Shown here one piece after another: positions 14,272 to 21,748 of a stretch of DNA of 25,545 bases. Positions within the stretch are counted from its first letter, which is position 1; each line of letters begins with the position of its first letter. The stretch lies in assembly GCA_910587785.1 (NCBI GenBank), contig CAJUOA010000040.1, positions 1 through 25,545 on the forward strand. Reading direction: 5' to 3'. The notes under the pieces were generated by a model, which saw only the letters and a list, made by a program, of their open reading frames with translations, did not search any database and was not told the DNA's origin. Source of the DNA: an uncultured Oscillospiraceae bacterium (GTDB lineage: Bacteria > Bacillota > Clostridia > Oscillospirales > Oscillospiraceae). A program made the position numbers and the translations under genes.

Positions 14272-14303
14272 GAGCCGCCCTGGCCCCCGTGTCAGGGCGG
14301 CTC
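14272..14303. repeat. 11-bp perfect inverted repeat after the SLH relic
   Basis: GAGCCGCCCTG (14272-14282) and CAGGGCGGCTC (14293-14303) with a 10-nt loop. There is no T-run on either side, so it is a weak terminator candidate; it may have ended the former SLH gene. Confidence 0.5.
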
Positions 14304-14410
14304 GCTCCATCTCCGGCACCTTTTTCCCTATTCAAGCAACTTCCTGTTACAAAATTAACAATATATTCCTCGAATTCCGCAAAAAATTTTACAAAAATTT
14401 AAAAATCTGC

Positions 14411-14439
14411 TGGACAGCGGGGGCGGAAGCGTGTATGAT
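14411..14439 (+). promoter_or_regulatory. Promoter of the rnf operon
   Basis: TGGACA (14411-14416), 17 bp, TATGAT (14434-14439). Immediately upstream (14366-14406) is a strongly A/T-rich stretch with repeated A-tracts, looking like an UP element, which would suit a highly expressed energy operon. The ATG of rnfC is 55 nt downstream. Confidence 0.7.
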
Positions 14440-14493
14440 AGACTCCGTAATGGAACGGGCCAGCGGCCCAATGATAAAATCGAGGTGAAGGAT

Positions 14494-15879
14494 ATGGCAC
14501 AAGCTTTCTTCGGCGGCATACACCCCAACGACCACAAAGCCGCCACCAACAAGAAGCCGACCGAGACGCTCCCGCCCCCGGCCCAAGTGGTGATCCCCAT
14601 GTCCCTGCACATCGGCGCCCCCTGTACGCCCTGCGTGGCGGTGGGGGACCATGTGCGGGTGGGCCAGCCGGTGGGGGAGGCTTCGGCGTTCGTCTCCGCC
14701 CCTGTCCACGCCAGTGTCTCCGGCACGGTGAAGGCGGTGGAGCCCCGCATCCACTTCAGCGGCGTTCCGGTGATGAGCGTGGTGATCGAAAACGACTTCA
14801 ACGACACCCCCTATGACCGCACCCCCCCCAGGGACCCGGACCACCTCACGGCGGAGCAGATCTGCGAGATCGTCAAAAACGCCGGCATCGTGGGCATGGG
14901 CGGGGCGACGTTCCCCACCCATGTGAAGATCAGCTCCGGCCTGGGGAAGGTGGACACGGTCATCGTCAACGCCTCCGAGTGCGAGGCCTACATCACCAGC
15001 GACCACCGCTTCCTCCTGGAGCACCCGGACGACGTCATCGGCGGCATGAAGGTCCTGGCCCGCCTCTTCGGCGTGGACCGGGTCCACATCGCCATTGAGG
15101 ACAACAAGGCCAACGCCGCCGAGATGCTCAAGCTGAAGATCGAGAGCGAGCGGGCCCCGGTGGTGGTGGATATCCTCCGCACCCGGTACCCCCAGGGCGC
15201 GGAGAAACAGCTCTGCCAGTCCATCACCGGGCGGCAGGTGCCCCCCGGGGCCCTGCCCGCGGCCATCGGCTGCGCGGTGTTCAACGTGTTCACCACCGCC
15301 GCCATCTACCGGGCGCTCTATTACGGCGAGCCGGTGACCCACCGGATCGTCACCGTCTCCGGCTCCGGCGTGGTGGAGCCGAAGAACTTCTACTGCCCCA
15401 TCGGCACCCCCATCCAGGACCTGCTGGACGCCTGCGGCGGCGTGAAGAAGAGCACCTTCAAAATCATTGTGGGCGGACCCATGATGGGCCACGCCCAGCA
15501 CGACATGGCCGCCCCCGTGGGCAAGGGCACCAACGGCGTCCTGGCCTTCTGCGAGAACGAGGAGCGCAACATCCCCGAGCCCGCCTGCATCCGCTGCGGC
15601 AAGTGCGTGAGCGTGTGCCCCATGCACCTCCAGCCGGTGTTCCTCTACCAGTACGAGCAGGCGGGGATGCTGGCGGAGCTGGAGCAGAACAACATCCTCG
15701 ACTGTATCGAGTGCGGCTCCTGCGCCTACATCTGCCCGGGGCGGCTCCATCTGGTCCAGGCCTTCCGGGCCGGGAAACAGCGCATCAACAACGCAAAGGC
15801 CGCCGCGAAAGCCGCCGCTGAGAAAGCGGCCAAGAAGGAACAGGAGGCCGCGGCCGCGAAAAAGGAGGGGAAAGCGTGA
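14494..15879 (+). CDS. rnfC: Rnf complex subunit RnfC (NADH-binding side)
   Basis: A 461-aa peripheral subunit of the ferredoxin:NAD+ oxidoreductase, carrying FMN and the NAD(H) site plus two 4Fe-4S clusters on the cytoplasmic face. The start FFGGIHPNDHK is the RnfC hallmark; GMGGATFPTHVK (about residues 130-141) belongs to the flavin/NAD fold; ferredoxin motifs are CIRCGKCVSVCP (from residue 365) and CIECGSCAYICP (about 404). The end is an Ala/Lys-rich tail (AAAKAAAEKAAKKEQEAAAAK). GAGGTGAAGGAT precedes the ATG at 14494; the frame is open 63 nt upstream to 14431, but that would start inside the -10 box. First gene of the operon; it overlaps rnfD by four bases. Confidence 0.96.
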   Translation: MAQAFFGGIHPNDHKAATNKKPTETLPPPAQVVIPMSLHIGAPCTPCVAVGDHVRVGQPVGEASAFVSAPVHASVSGTVKAVEPRIHFSGVPVMSVVIENDFNDTPYDRTPPRDPDHLTAEQICEIVKNAGIVGMGGATFPTHVKISSGLGKVDTVIVNASECEAYITSDHRFLLEHPDDVIGGMKVLARLFGVDRVHIAIEDNKANAAEMLKLKIESERAPVVVDILRTRYPQGAEKQLCQSITGRQVPPGALPAAIGCAVFNVFTTAAIYRALYYGEPVTHRIVTVSGSGVVEPKNFYCPIGTPIQDLLDACGGVKKSTFKIIVGGPMMGHAQHDMAAPVGKGTNGVLAFCENEERNIPEPACIRCGKCVSVCPMHLQPVFLYQYEQAGMLAELEQNNILDCIECGSCAYICPGRLHLVQAFRAGKQRINNAKAAAKAAAEKAAKKEQEAAAAKKEGKA

Positions 15880-16892
15880 ACTACAAAGAATTGAACCTGA
15901 TCGGTTCCTCCTCCCCCCACATCCGCACCAAGGTGGGCGCGGGCCACATCATGGGGGAGGTCATCATCGCCCTGCTTCCGGCGCTGGGCTTCGCCATCTA
16001 CAACTTCGGTCCCCGGGCCCTGGTGAACACCCTGGTGTCCATGCTGGGCTGCTGCGCCTTTGAGTGGGCCTACCGGGCGCTGCTGAAAAAGAGCAATACC
16101 GTCTTCGACTTCAGCGCCGCCCTCACCGGGATGCTCATCGCCTTTGTCTGCCCGGTGACCATCCCCTACTGGATTCTGTTAGCGGGCGACTTCTTCGCCA
16201 TCGTCATCGTCAAACAGCTCTTCGGCGGCGTGGGCAAGAACTTCCTCAACCCCGCCCTGGCCGCCCGGGCCTTCATGCTCTCCTGGGCCGGTGAGATGTC
16301 CACCTGGGTGGCTCCCCGGACCCAGACCGCCCTCTTCGGCGCGGTGGACGCGGTGACCTACCCCACCCCCATGGCCTATCTCCACGAGAACAACCTGGAG
16401 GGCCTCATGAATACATACAGCCTGCCGGACATGCTGGTGGGCTTCATAGGCGGCTCCATCGGGGAGGTCAGCGCCCTCCTGCTGATCCTGGGCGGCGCGT
16501 GGCTCATCTTCCGGCGTATCATCACCTGGCACATCCCGGTCAGCTACATCGGCACCGTGGCGGTTCTGACCTTCCTCTTCCCCCGGGGCAACGACCCGCT
16601 GACCTGGATGCTCTACAACGTGCTGGGCGGCGGCCTGATCCTGGGCGCGCTCTTCATGGCTACCGATTACGTCACCTCCCCCGTCAGCCACACGGGCCAT
16701 GTGATCTTCGGTATCGGGTGCGGCCTCATCACCGTCTTTATCCGCTACTTCGGCGGGTACAGCGAGGGCGTGTGCTACGCCATTTTGATGATGAACCTCA
16801 CCGTATGGATCATTGACAAGAACATCCATCCCCACCGCTTCGGCGTCCCCAAGGCGCAGAAAGCTCCTAAGAAGGAGGCGGAAGGCAAATGA
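15876..16892 (+). CDS. rnfD: Rnf complex subunit RnfD
   Basis: A 338-aa integral membrane subunit with about nine hydrophobic segments, homologous to NqrB; it takes part in electron transfer and ion movement through a covalently bound FMN. Family marks are LIGSSSPHIRTK at the N-terminus, GKNFLNPALAARAF at 120-133 and LGALFMATDYVTSPV. The start is GTG at 15876, overlapping the rnfC stop as GTGA, with AAAGGAGGGG ahead. An oddity: where the flavinylation motif (Asp-x-x-Ser/Thr-x-Ala-Thr) is expected, it reads DAVTYPTP (158-165), with Pro in place of the usual Ala before the acceptor Thr164. The lysine-rich tail and ATGA overlap with rnfG are normal. Confidence 0.95.
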   Translation: MNYKELNLIGSSSPHIRTKVGAGHIMGEVIIALLPALGFAIYNFGPRALVNTLVSMLGCCAFEWAYRALLKKSNTVFDFSAALTGMLIAFVCPVTIPYWILLAGDFFAIVIVKQLFGGVGKNFLNPALAARAFMLSWAGEMSTWVAPRTQTALFGAVDAVTYPTPMAYLHENNLEGLMNTYSLPDMLVGFIGGSIGEVSALLLILGGAWLIFRRIITWHIPVSYIGTVAVLTFLFPRGNDPLTWMLYNVLGGGLILGALFMATDYVTSPVSHTGHVIFGIGCGLITVFIRYFGGYSEGVCYAILMMNLTVWIIDKNIHPHRFGVPKAQKAPKKEAEGK

Positions 16893-17524
16893 GCAAGGAT
16901 AACAACAAGAGCACCAAGACCAAGGCCCCCAAGGAGCAGTCCAAGGCCCCCCAGGCCGCGGCTCCCAAGGTCTCCCTGGACCCGGCCTACATCGGGCGCA
17001 TCACCGGCACGCTTCTGGCCATCTGCGCGGCGGTGGCGCTGCTGCTGGGGATCGTCAACTACATCACCAAGCCCATCATCGACGAGGCGCAGGCGGCGAA
17101 GAACGCCGCCGCCATGGCGCAAGTGCTCCAGGCGGACGAGTACGTCCCCCTGGAGGGGGAACTGCCCGAGCATGTGACAGCCCTCTACAGCGCGGTCAGC
17201 GGCGGAGAGACCATCGGCTGGGCGGTGCAGACTACGGCCAACGGCTCCCAGGGCCCCATCACCATGGTGGTGGGCGTGGACACCGCCGGGGCTGTTACCG
17301 GCGTCTCCGTCATCAAGCACAGCGAGACGCCCAACATCGGCACCAAGGTGGTCGCGGATCAGAACGTGCTGGACCGCTTTGTGGGCCTGACCCATGAAAA
17401 CGGCGAGGTCACCATCAACACCGGCTCCAACAGTGTTGACGGCGTCTCCGGCGCAACCTACAGCTCCCGGGGCGTGGCCGCCGGGGTCAACGCGGCGCTG
17501 AGCGCCGTGGCCGGACTGTCTTAA
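16889..17524 (+). CDS. rnfG: Rnf complex subunit RnfG
   Basis: A 211-aa subunit with one N-terminal membrane helix (residues about 36-57, GRITGTLLAICAAVALLLGIV) and an outward-facing FMN-binding domain. The covalent FMN site is intact: DGVSGATYSS with Thr190 as acceptor. The first 30 residues are a Lys/Pro/Ala-rich cytoplasmic extension (STKTKAPKEQSKAPQAAAPK), longer than in many RnfG proteins. It starts within the rnfD stop (ATGA) and is followed by rnfE after 15 bp, so translation is coupled. An ApbE-type flavin transferase is needed but is not encoded in this window. Confidence 0.95.
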   Translation: MSKDNNKSTKTKAPKEQSKAPQAAAPKVSLDPAYIGRITGTLLAICAAVALLLGIVNYITKPIIDEAQAAKNAAAMAQVLQADEYVPLEGELPEHVTALYSAVSGGETIGWAVQTTANGSQGPITMVVGVDTAGAVTGVSVIKHSETPNIGTKVVADQNVLDRFVGLTHENGEVTINTGSNSVDGVSGATYSSRGVAAGVNAALSAVAGLS

Positions 17525-17539
17525 AGGAGGGGGAAGGAT

Positions 17540-18142
17540 ATGGATTTCGGCAAACAACTGAAAGAGGGTCTTATCACCCAAAACCCGGTGCTGGTGCAGC
17601 TTCTGGGCATGTGCTCCACTCTGGCCATCACCACCACCGTCTCCAACGGCATCGGAATGGGCCTCTCGGTGACGGCCATCCTCATCTGCTCCAACGTGGT
17701 CATCTCCCTGCTGCGGAAGGTGATCCCGTCCCAGGTGCGTATCGCGGCCTACATCGTGGTCATCGCGGGCTTTGTGACCATCGTGGACCTCCTGCTCCAG
17801 GCCTTTGCCCAGGACATCGCGGAGAGTCTGGGCGTGTTCATCCCCCTGATCGTGGTCAACTGCATCATCCTGGCCCGGGCGGAGTCCTTCGCGTCCAAGA
17901 ACAAGATTTTGCCCGCGGCGGTGGACGGCCTCTGCCAGGGCATCGGCTACACGCTGGTACTGGTGGTCATGAGCGCTATCCGGGAGCTGGTGGGCACCGG
18001 GGCCATCGGGGCGACGCAGTTCTTCCCCGCCGAGTACAGCGTGATGATGCTGACACTGCCGGTGGGCGGCTTCCTCACCCTGGGCTTCCTCATCGCCCTG
18101 ATGCAGTGGGCCCAGAACAAGGCCGGTAAAGGAGGGAAATAA
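17540..18142 (+). CDS. rnfE: Rnf complex subunit RnfE
   Basis: A 200-aa polytopic membrane subunit (NqrD homologue) with about six helices. LITQNPVLVQLLGMCSTLA at 11-29 includes Cys25, and IPLIVVNCIILARAE has Cys108; these two match the half-site that, with RnfA, is known to hold an iron-sulfur cluster inside the membrane. AAAGGAGGGGGAAGGAT precedes the ATG. rnfA begins four bases after the stop. Confidence 0.95.
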   Translation: MDFGKQLKEGLITQNPVLVQLLGMCSTLAITTTVSNGIGMGLSVTAILICSNVVISLLRKVIPSQVRIAAYIVVIAGFVTIVDLLLQAFAQDIAESLGVFIPLIVVNCIILARAESFASKNKILPAAVDGLCQGIGYTLVLVVMSAIRELVGTGAIGATQFFPAEYSVMMLTLPVGGFLTLGFLIALMQWAQNKAGKGGK

Positions 18143-18145
18143 GGC

Positions 18146-18733
18146 ATGTCGTTTACAACGCTCTTTGACATCGCCCTGGGGGCGATCCTCATCAACAACT
18201 TCATCCTGGTCCAATTTCTGGGCATCTGCCCCTTCATGGGCGTGTCCAAGAAGATGGACACCGCCGTGGGCATGGGGTTTGCGGTCATTTTCGTCATGGG
18301 CCTCGCAAGCGCCCTGTGCTACCCGGTGAACCTGCTCTTGCAGGCGCTGGACCTGAAGTACATGCAGACCGTGGCGTTCATCCTGGTCATCGCGTCCCTG
18401 GTGCAGTTCGTGGAGATGTTCCTGAAGAAGGCGGTCCCCTCCCTGTACGAGGCCCTGGGCGTGTACCTGCCCCTCATCACCACCAACTGCGCGGTGCTGG
18501 GCGTGGTGCTGCTGAACGTCCAGGAGAACTACAACTTCATCGAGTCCGTGGTCTACGGCCTCACCGGCGGCGCGGGCTTCCTGCTGGCCATCGTGCTCTT
18601 CGCCAGCATCCGGGAGCGGCTGGAGTTCTCCGACCCGCCCAAGGCCTTCAAGGGCTTCCCCATCGCCCTGGTGACGGCGGGCCTCATGGCCCTGTGCTTC
18701 ATGGGCTTCTCGGGGCTCCAGATCCCCTGGTAA
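18146..18733 (+). CDS. rnfA: Rnf complex subunit RnfA
   Basis: A 195-aa polytopic membrane subunit (NqrE homologue), pseudo-symmetric to RnfE. NNFILVQFLGICPFMG gives Cys28 and LPLITTNCAVLG gives Cys115, the RnfA half of the intramembrane iron-sulfur site. The C-terminal SIRERLEFSDPPKAFKG loop is also typical. AAAGGAGGGAAATAAGGC precedes the ATG and overlaps the rnfE stop. Unlike the other junctions in the operon, the step to rnfB is 152 bp long and filled with hairpins. Confidence 0.95.
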   Translation: MSFTTLFDIALGAILINNFILVQFLGICPFMGVSKKMDTAVGMGFAVIFVMGLASALCYPVNLLLQALDLKYMQTVAFILVIASLVQFVEMFLKKAVPSLYEALGVYLPLITTNCAVLGVVLLNVQENYNFIESVVYGLTGGAGFLLAIVLFASIRERLEFSDPPKAFKGFPIALVTAGLMALCFMGFSGLQIPW

Positions 18734-18735
18734 GC

Positions 18736-18844
18736 GGCGCAGTGCGCCAGTTTGCGGGTCCAGGGGCTCAGCCCCTGGCAGGGTGCAGGGACAGCGTCCC
18801 TGCCGGGTCCAGGGCAGAGCCCTGGTGGGCTTGGGCGAAGCCCA
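18736..18844. repeat. Tandem array of five short hairpins between rnfA and rnfB
   Basis: Consecutive perfect palindromes: GGCGC/GCGCC (18736-18748), CCAGGGGC/GCCCCTGG (18760-18778), GCAGGGAC/GTCCCTGC (18785-18803), CCAGGGC/GCCCTGG (18809-18825), TGGGCTT/AAGCCCA (18826-18844), with loops of 3-5 nt. The middle three are each headed by GGGT at 18756, 18781 and 18805, a 24-25 nt period, so they are diverged tandem units. Stems are kept while their sequences differ, suggesting selection on structure. The array interrupts an otherwise tightly packed operon. Confidence 0.8.
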
Positions 18845-18885
18845 ACACTCATTCGTACAAAGCCCCAAATTAGGAGGAGATAAAA

Positions 18886-19716
18886 GTGAACATATTCTAT
18901 GCTGTGCTCGCCCTGGGCGCGCTGAGCGGGGCCTTCGGCCTGCTGCTGGCGGTGGCGTCCAAGGTGTTCGAGGTAAAGACCGACCCCCGGCTGGAGCTGA
19001 TCCAGGACTGCCTGCCCGGGGCCAACTGCGGCGGCTGCGGCTTTGCCGGGTGCGCGGCCTGCGCGTCGGCCATCCTGGAGGGGAAGGCCCCTGTCAACGC
19101 CTGTCCCAGCTGCTCCGGGCTCCAGACCTCCCGCATTGCCGCCGTGATGGGCGTCAAGGTGGAGGCGGCGGAGCGCCGGGTGGCCTTTGTGCGCTGCTCC
19201 GGCGGCACCCGGGCGGGCCACAAGTTCGACCGCTACGTAGGCCTGGAGGACTGCGTGGCCGCCATGAAGATCTCCGGCAACGGCACCCTGGACTGCTCCT
19301 TCGGCTGTCTGGGCCGGGGGACCTGCGTGACGGCCTGCAAGTTCGACGCCATCCACATCAACCAGTACGGCGTGGCCGAGGTGGACCGGGAGAAGTGTAC
19401 CTGCTGTATGCAGTGCGCCGCCGTCTGTCCCCGGAAGGTCATCGTCAGTATGCCGTATAACATCGACATCGTAGTGCCCTGCGCCAACAAGGAGACCGGC
19501 GCCGCCGCCAAGAGCCACTGCGGCATCAGCTGCATCGGCTGTCATCTGTGCGAGAAGAACTGCCCCTCCGGCGCTATCACGGTGAAGAAGAATGTGGCGG
19601 TCATCGACTATGACAAGTGTACCTCCTGCGGTACCTGCGTCACCAAGTGCCCCCGTAAGCTGATCACCAACATCCACGCAGACGGCCGGGTCGCGCCTGT
19701 GGTGGTGCAGCAGTGA
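18886..19716 (+). CDS. rnfB: Rnf complex subunit RnfB (ferredoxin-accepting, poly-Fe-S)
   Basis: A 276-aa subunit with one N-terminal membrane helix (residues 3-26) and a cytoplasmic chain of iron-sulfur clusters that accepts electrons from reduced ferredoxin. The first cluster motif is CLPGANCGGCGFAGC (C42, C48, C51, C56). Then come GCLGRGTCVTAC, CTCCMQCAAVCP, CGISCIGCHLCEKNCP and CTSCGTCVTKCP, ferredoxin-type sets fitting the long clostridial RnfB with several 4Fe-4S centres. The start is GTG at 18886 with AGGAGGAGAT at the right distance. It is the last rnf gene and is set apart by the hairpin array, so its level may be tuned separately. Confidence 0.96.
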   Translation: MNIFYAVLALGALSGAFGLLLAVASKVFEVKTDPRLELIQDCLPGANCGGCGFAGCAACASAILEGKAPVNACPSCSGLQTSRIAAVMGVKVEAAERRVAFVRCSGGTRAGHKFDRYVGLEDCVAAMKISGNGTLDCSFGCLGRGTCVTACKFDAIHINQYGVAEVDREKCTCCMQCAAVCPRKVIVSMPYNIDIVVPCANKETGAAAKSHCGISCIGCHLCEKNCPSGAITVKKNVAVIDYDKCTSCGTCVTKCPRKLITNIHADGRVAPVVVQQ

Positions 19717-19724
19717 CCTGCGGT

Positions 19725-19801
19725 CTCCTTTTCTTCTTTGTGTACAAAGAAGAAAAGGAGCAAAAGAAGAAAAACTTTTTGTCCGCAAAGCTCCGCTTTG
19801 C
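19725..19801. repeat. Long 17-bp hairpin plus 7-bp hairpin after rnfB
   Basis: CTCCTTTTCTTCTTTGT (19725-19741) pairs perfectly with 19744-19760. About 25 nt on, GCAAAGC (19785-19791), TCC, GCTTTGC (19795-19801). The A/T-rich long stem next to a smaller stem resembles the pair at 308-361. It lies nine nt after the rnfB stop and may act as transcript end or 3' stabiliser; there is no simple T-run directly after the long stem. Confidence 0.65.
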
Positions 19802-19855
19802 TCCTGAGTCATCCCGGGGGCGCGGAGATTTGCGGACTTTTTTGCGAATTCCCCC

Positions 19856-19884
19856 TTGCTTTGTTGCAAAGCGGCTGGTATACT
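19856..19884 (+). promoter_or_regulatory. Promoter of the MurR/RpiR gene with internal inverted repeat
   Basis: TTGCTT (19856-19861), 17 bp, TATACT (19879-19884). GCTTTG-TTG-CAAAGC (19858-19872) spans the -35 edge and spacer and could be the operator of the encoded regulator. Confidence 0.6.
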
Positions 19885-19910
19885 GGTGTCCGTAAAGGAG
19901 AGTAAGTGCT

Positions 19911-20816
19911 ATGAAAAACGAGATCGAACAAGGCCGTCAAGGGGTGCCGGAGCGGATCAAGGACCGCTACCCTCAGATGAGCCGGACCCAGCGGCGGATC
20001 GCGGATTACATCCTGGACCATACCGACGAGGTGTGCTTTCAGTCCCTCAAGGAGGTCTCCACCTCCGCGTCCACCACGGAGACCACGATGCTGAAGTTCT
20101 GCGCCCTCATCGGCTACGAGGGGTTCACCCACTTCAAGCGGGAGCTCCAGGTCTACGTCAAACAGCGCATGAGCCCCAGCGAGACTCTGGGGACCAATCT
20201 CCGCATGGTCCGGGGGGACCCCCAGCTCTACCACCGCCTCATCGCCGCCGAGACCCGGTCCCTGGACCTGACGTACGCCGCCATCTCCCCGGAGAATATG
20301 GAGGCTTTCGTCTCCGCCCTGGGGGACGCCCGGCGCATCTACGTGGTGGGCCACCATATCTCCGAGCTGGTGGGCCGCTACCTCACCAGCCGCCTCCAGC
20401 AGATCGGCCTGGATGCCAGCATGATGGAGATCGAGGACTTCTACTCCGTGGAGCAGACCGTGGTCCTGGCGGAGGAGGACGACCTCTTCGTGGTCATCGC
20501 CTTCCCCCACTATTTCTACATGACCCAGGCCCTGGTGGACTACCTGGGCAAGGCCGGCCGGCGGATGGTCTGCATCACGGACCGCTACTCCGCCCCCATC
20601 GCCGCCCGCGCGGCGGCGGTGCTGGTGTGCAACTCGGACCATGAGCTCTTCTATAACTCCATCACCGCGGCGGCCTCTCTGGTCAATGTGGTGGCCTCCC
20701 TGCTGGTGATGCGGGATACGGAGCGCTTCGAGGCCCACCGCCGCAAGAGCGAGGAATTTCGAATGCTCTTCCGGGAGGGCGCCAACGGCGACAAGGACTG
20801 GGACACCCCGCCGTGA
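19911..20816 (+). CDS. MurR/RpiR-family transcriptional regulator
   Basis: A 301-aa one-component regulator. Residues 15-90 are the HTH_6 domain (RYPQMSRTQRRIADYILDH, then SLKEVSTSASTTETTMLKFCALIGYEGFTHFK). Residues about 125-260 form the SIS phosphosugar-binding domain (ARRIYVVGHHISELVGRYL, VVIAFPHYFYMTQALVDYLG, AGRRMVCITDR). Members sense phosphorylated sugars or amino sugars and usually control an adjacent catabolic operon. Here no sugar gene is adjacent: downstream is a convergent phosphodiesterase gene behind a shared terminator, upstream the Rnf operon. Its target therefore is not evident. AAAGGAG precedes the ATG by 13 nt. Confidence 0.9.
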   Translation: MKNEIEQGRQGVPERIKDRYPQMSRTQRRIADYILDHTDEVCFQSLKEVSTSASTTETTMLKFCALIGYEGFTHFKRELQVYVKQRMSPSETLGTNLRMVRGDPQLYHRLIAAETRSLDLTYAAISPENMEAFVSALGDARRIYVVGHHISELVGRYLTSRLQQIGLDASMMEIEDFYSVEQTVVLAEEDDLFVVIAFPHYFYMTQALVDYLGKAGRRMVCITDRYSAPIAARAAAVLVCNSDHELFYNSITAAASLVNVVASLLVMRDTERFEAHRRKSEEFRMLFREGANGDKDWDTPP

Positions 20817-20836
20817 CCGGAACGGTGCGGCAGACA

Positions 20837-20884
20837 GCAGGAAGCCCGGCGGCTCACAGACCGCCGGGCTTCCTGCGCCCTTTT
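20837..20884. terminator. Strong terminator between convergent genes
   Basis: A perfect 16-bp stem, GCAGGAAGCCCGGCGG (20837-20852) against 20861-20876, with loop CTCACAGA, followed by GCCCTTTT on the plus strand. It ends the regulator transcript; on the minus strand it follows the phosphodiesterase stop codon but lacks a U-run. Confidence 0.8.
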
Positions 20885-21702
20885 CAGGGCACGAACTTTT
20901 CAAAAATCACCGTCACGCCGTCCGCCTCCAGGCGCTCCATGGCTCCCCGGTCCCGGATGGTCCAGCCCACCTCGTGGACGCGGAAGAGCCTCCGCATCAG
21001 GCGCAGGCTGGGGCAGGAGCGGTCGTGGTAGTCGTAGGCGATGAAGTCAGGCCGGGTGAAGGAGGTGGTCAGAAGGTATGTCATGGCCACCCGCTGGAAC
21101 CAGCCCAGACTCTCCTCGCTCATGAAATTGGCGCTGAGCTGTCCCCGGACCACCTCCGGGTAGTGCGCCCGCAGGTGCCGGATCACCCCGGGCTGGAAGG
21201 ACTCGATGCAGTACGTCCCGTTCCAGCCCTTCAGCTCCGCCATGACCGCGTCGGTAAGGGCGGCGGCGTTGCCCTTCACGGACTTCAGCTCGATGACCAG
21301 AGGCGTCCCGCCCTCGAAGACCTCCAGCACGTCCCGCAGGAGAGGGATGTGCTCCTGCGTGTCATAGAGGGGGTAGCCCGCGAGGTCCTCCGCACGCAGG
21401 TCCTCGATGACGGCCTCCCTGCCGCAGACCCGCTTGAGACTGCTGTCGTGGACCACGGCCAGCTTGCCGTCGGCCATGAGGTGGACGTCCAGCTCCGCGC
21501 CGAAGCCCTTCTCTGCGGCCAGGCGGAACGCGGCCAGGGAGTTCTCCGGCCTCCCCTGGTCCTTGTCGTGGAGCCCCCGGTGGGCGTAGCGGACGCCGTC
21601 CAGCTTCTCCCAGCCCGGGTAATTGCTCCTGGGGATGAGCAGCGCGAGATACACCAGAAACAGGACCAGCACCAGGCCCAGGATCATCAGAAAAACGGTC
21701 AT
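20884..21702 (-). CDS. Membrane-anchored glycerophosphodiester phosphodiesterase
   Basis: A 272-aa GDPD-type enzyme that splits glycerophosphodiesters (from phospholipid or teichoic-acid turnover) into glycerol-3-phosphate and an alcohol. Residues 3-23 are one hydrophobic segment (signal anchor), so the catalytic domain probably faces outward. The catalytic core is visible: AHRGLHD (His41, Arg42), PENSLAAF (Glu53), ELDVHLMADG (Glu70, Asp72), VVHD (His85). GGAGGGAACAT precedes the ATG. It starts 42 bp after the GTPase-NYN gene on the same strand, so the two are likely cotranscribed, though no functional link is obvious. Confidence 0.9.
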   Translation of the reverse strand: MTVFLMILGLVLVLFLVYLALLIPRSNYPGWEKLDGVRYAHRGLHDKDQGRPENSLAAFRLAAEKGFGAELDVHLMADGKLAVVHDSSLKRVCGREAVIEDLRAEDLAGYPLYDTQEHIPLLRDVLEVFEGGTPLVIELKSVKGNAAALTDAVMAELKGWNGTYCIESFQPGVIRHLRAHYPEVVRGQLSANFMSEESLGWFQRVAMTYLLTTSFTRPDFIAYDYHDRSCPSLRLMRRLFRVHEVGWTIRDRGAMERLEADGVTVIFEKFVP

Positions 21703-21737
21703 ATGTTCCCTCCAAATCTTTTTCTCCCATCGGGGCC

Positions 21738-21748
21738 TGCGCCCCTAC
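21738..21748 (-). repeat. Second copy of the GTAGGGGCGCA core, overlapping a stop codon
   Basis: On the minus strand GTAGGGGCGCA begins at 21748; its TAG is the stop codon of the GTPase-NYN gene, and GGCCCC follows, forming GGGGC/GCCCC (21732-21745). The same core occurs at 2520-2530. A repeat supplying the stop codon suggests the native C-terminus may have been shortened or replaced. Confidence 0.4.

Noticed and set aside
14431..14494. An upstream ATG for rnfC at 14431
   Set aside because: It lies at the -10 box of the operon promoter and would add a tail absent from RnfC; 14494 has a ribosome binding site and the family start.
18736..18844. A CRISPR array between rnfA and rnfB
   Set aside because: Units are 18-25 nt palindromes with no unique spacers and no cas gene; they are tandem hairpins.
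16775..18868. A 697-codon minus-strand open frame opposite rnfD-rnfA
   Set aside because: The His/Asp/Gln-rich composition is the usual reverse reading of membrane-protein genes; rnf genes on the plus strand are certain.
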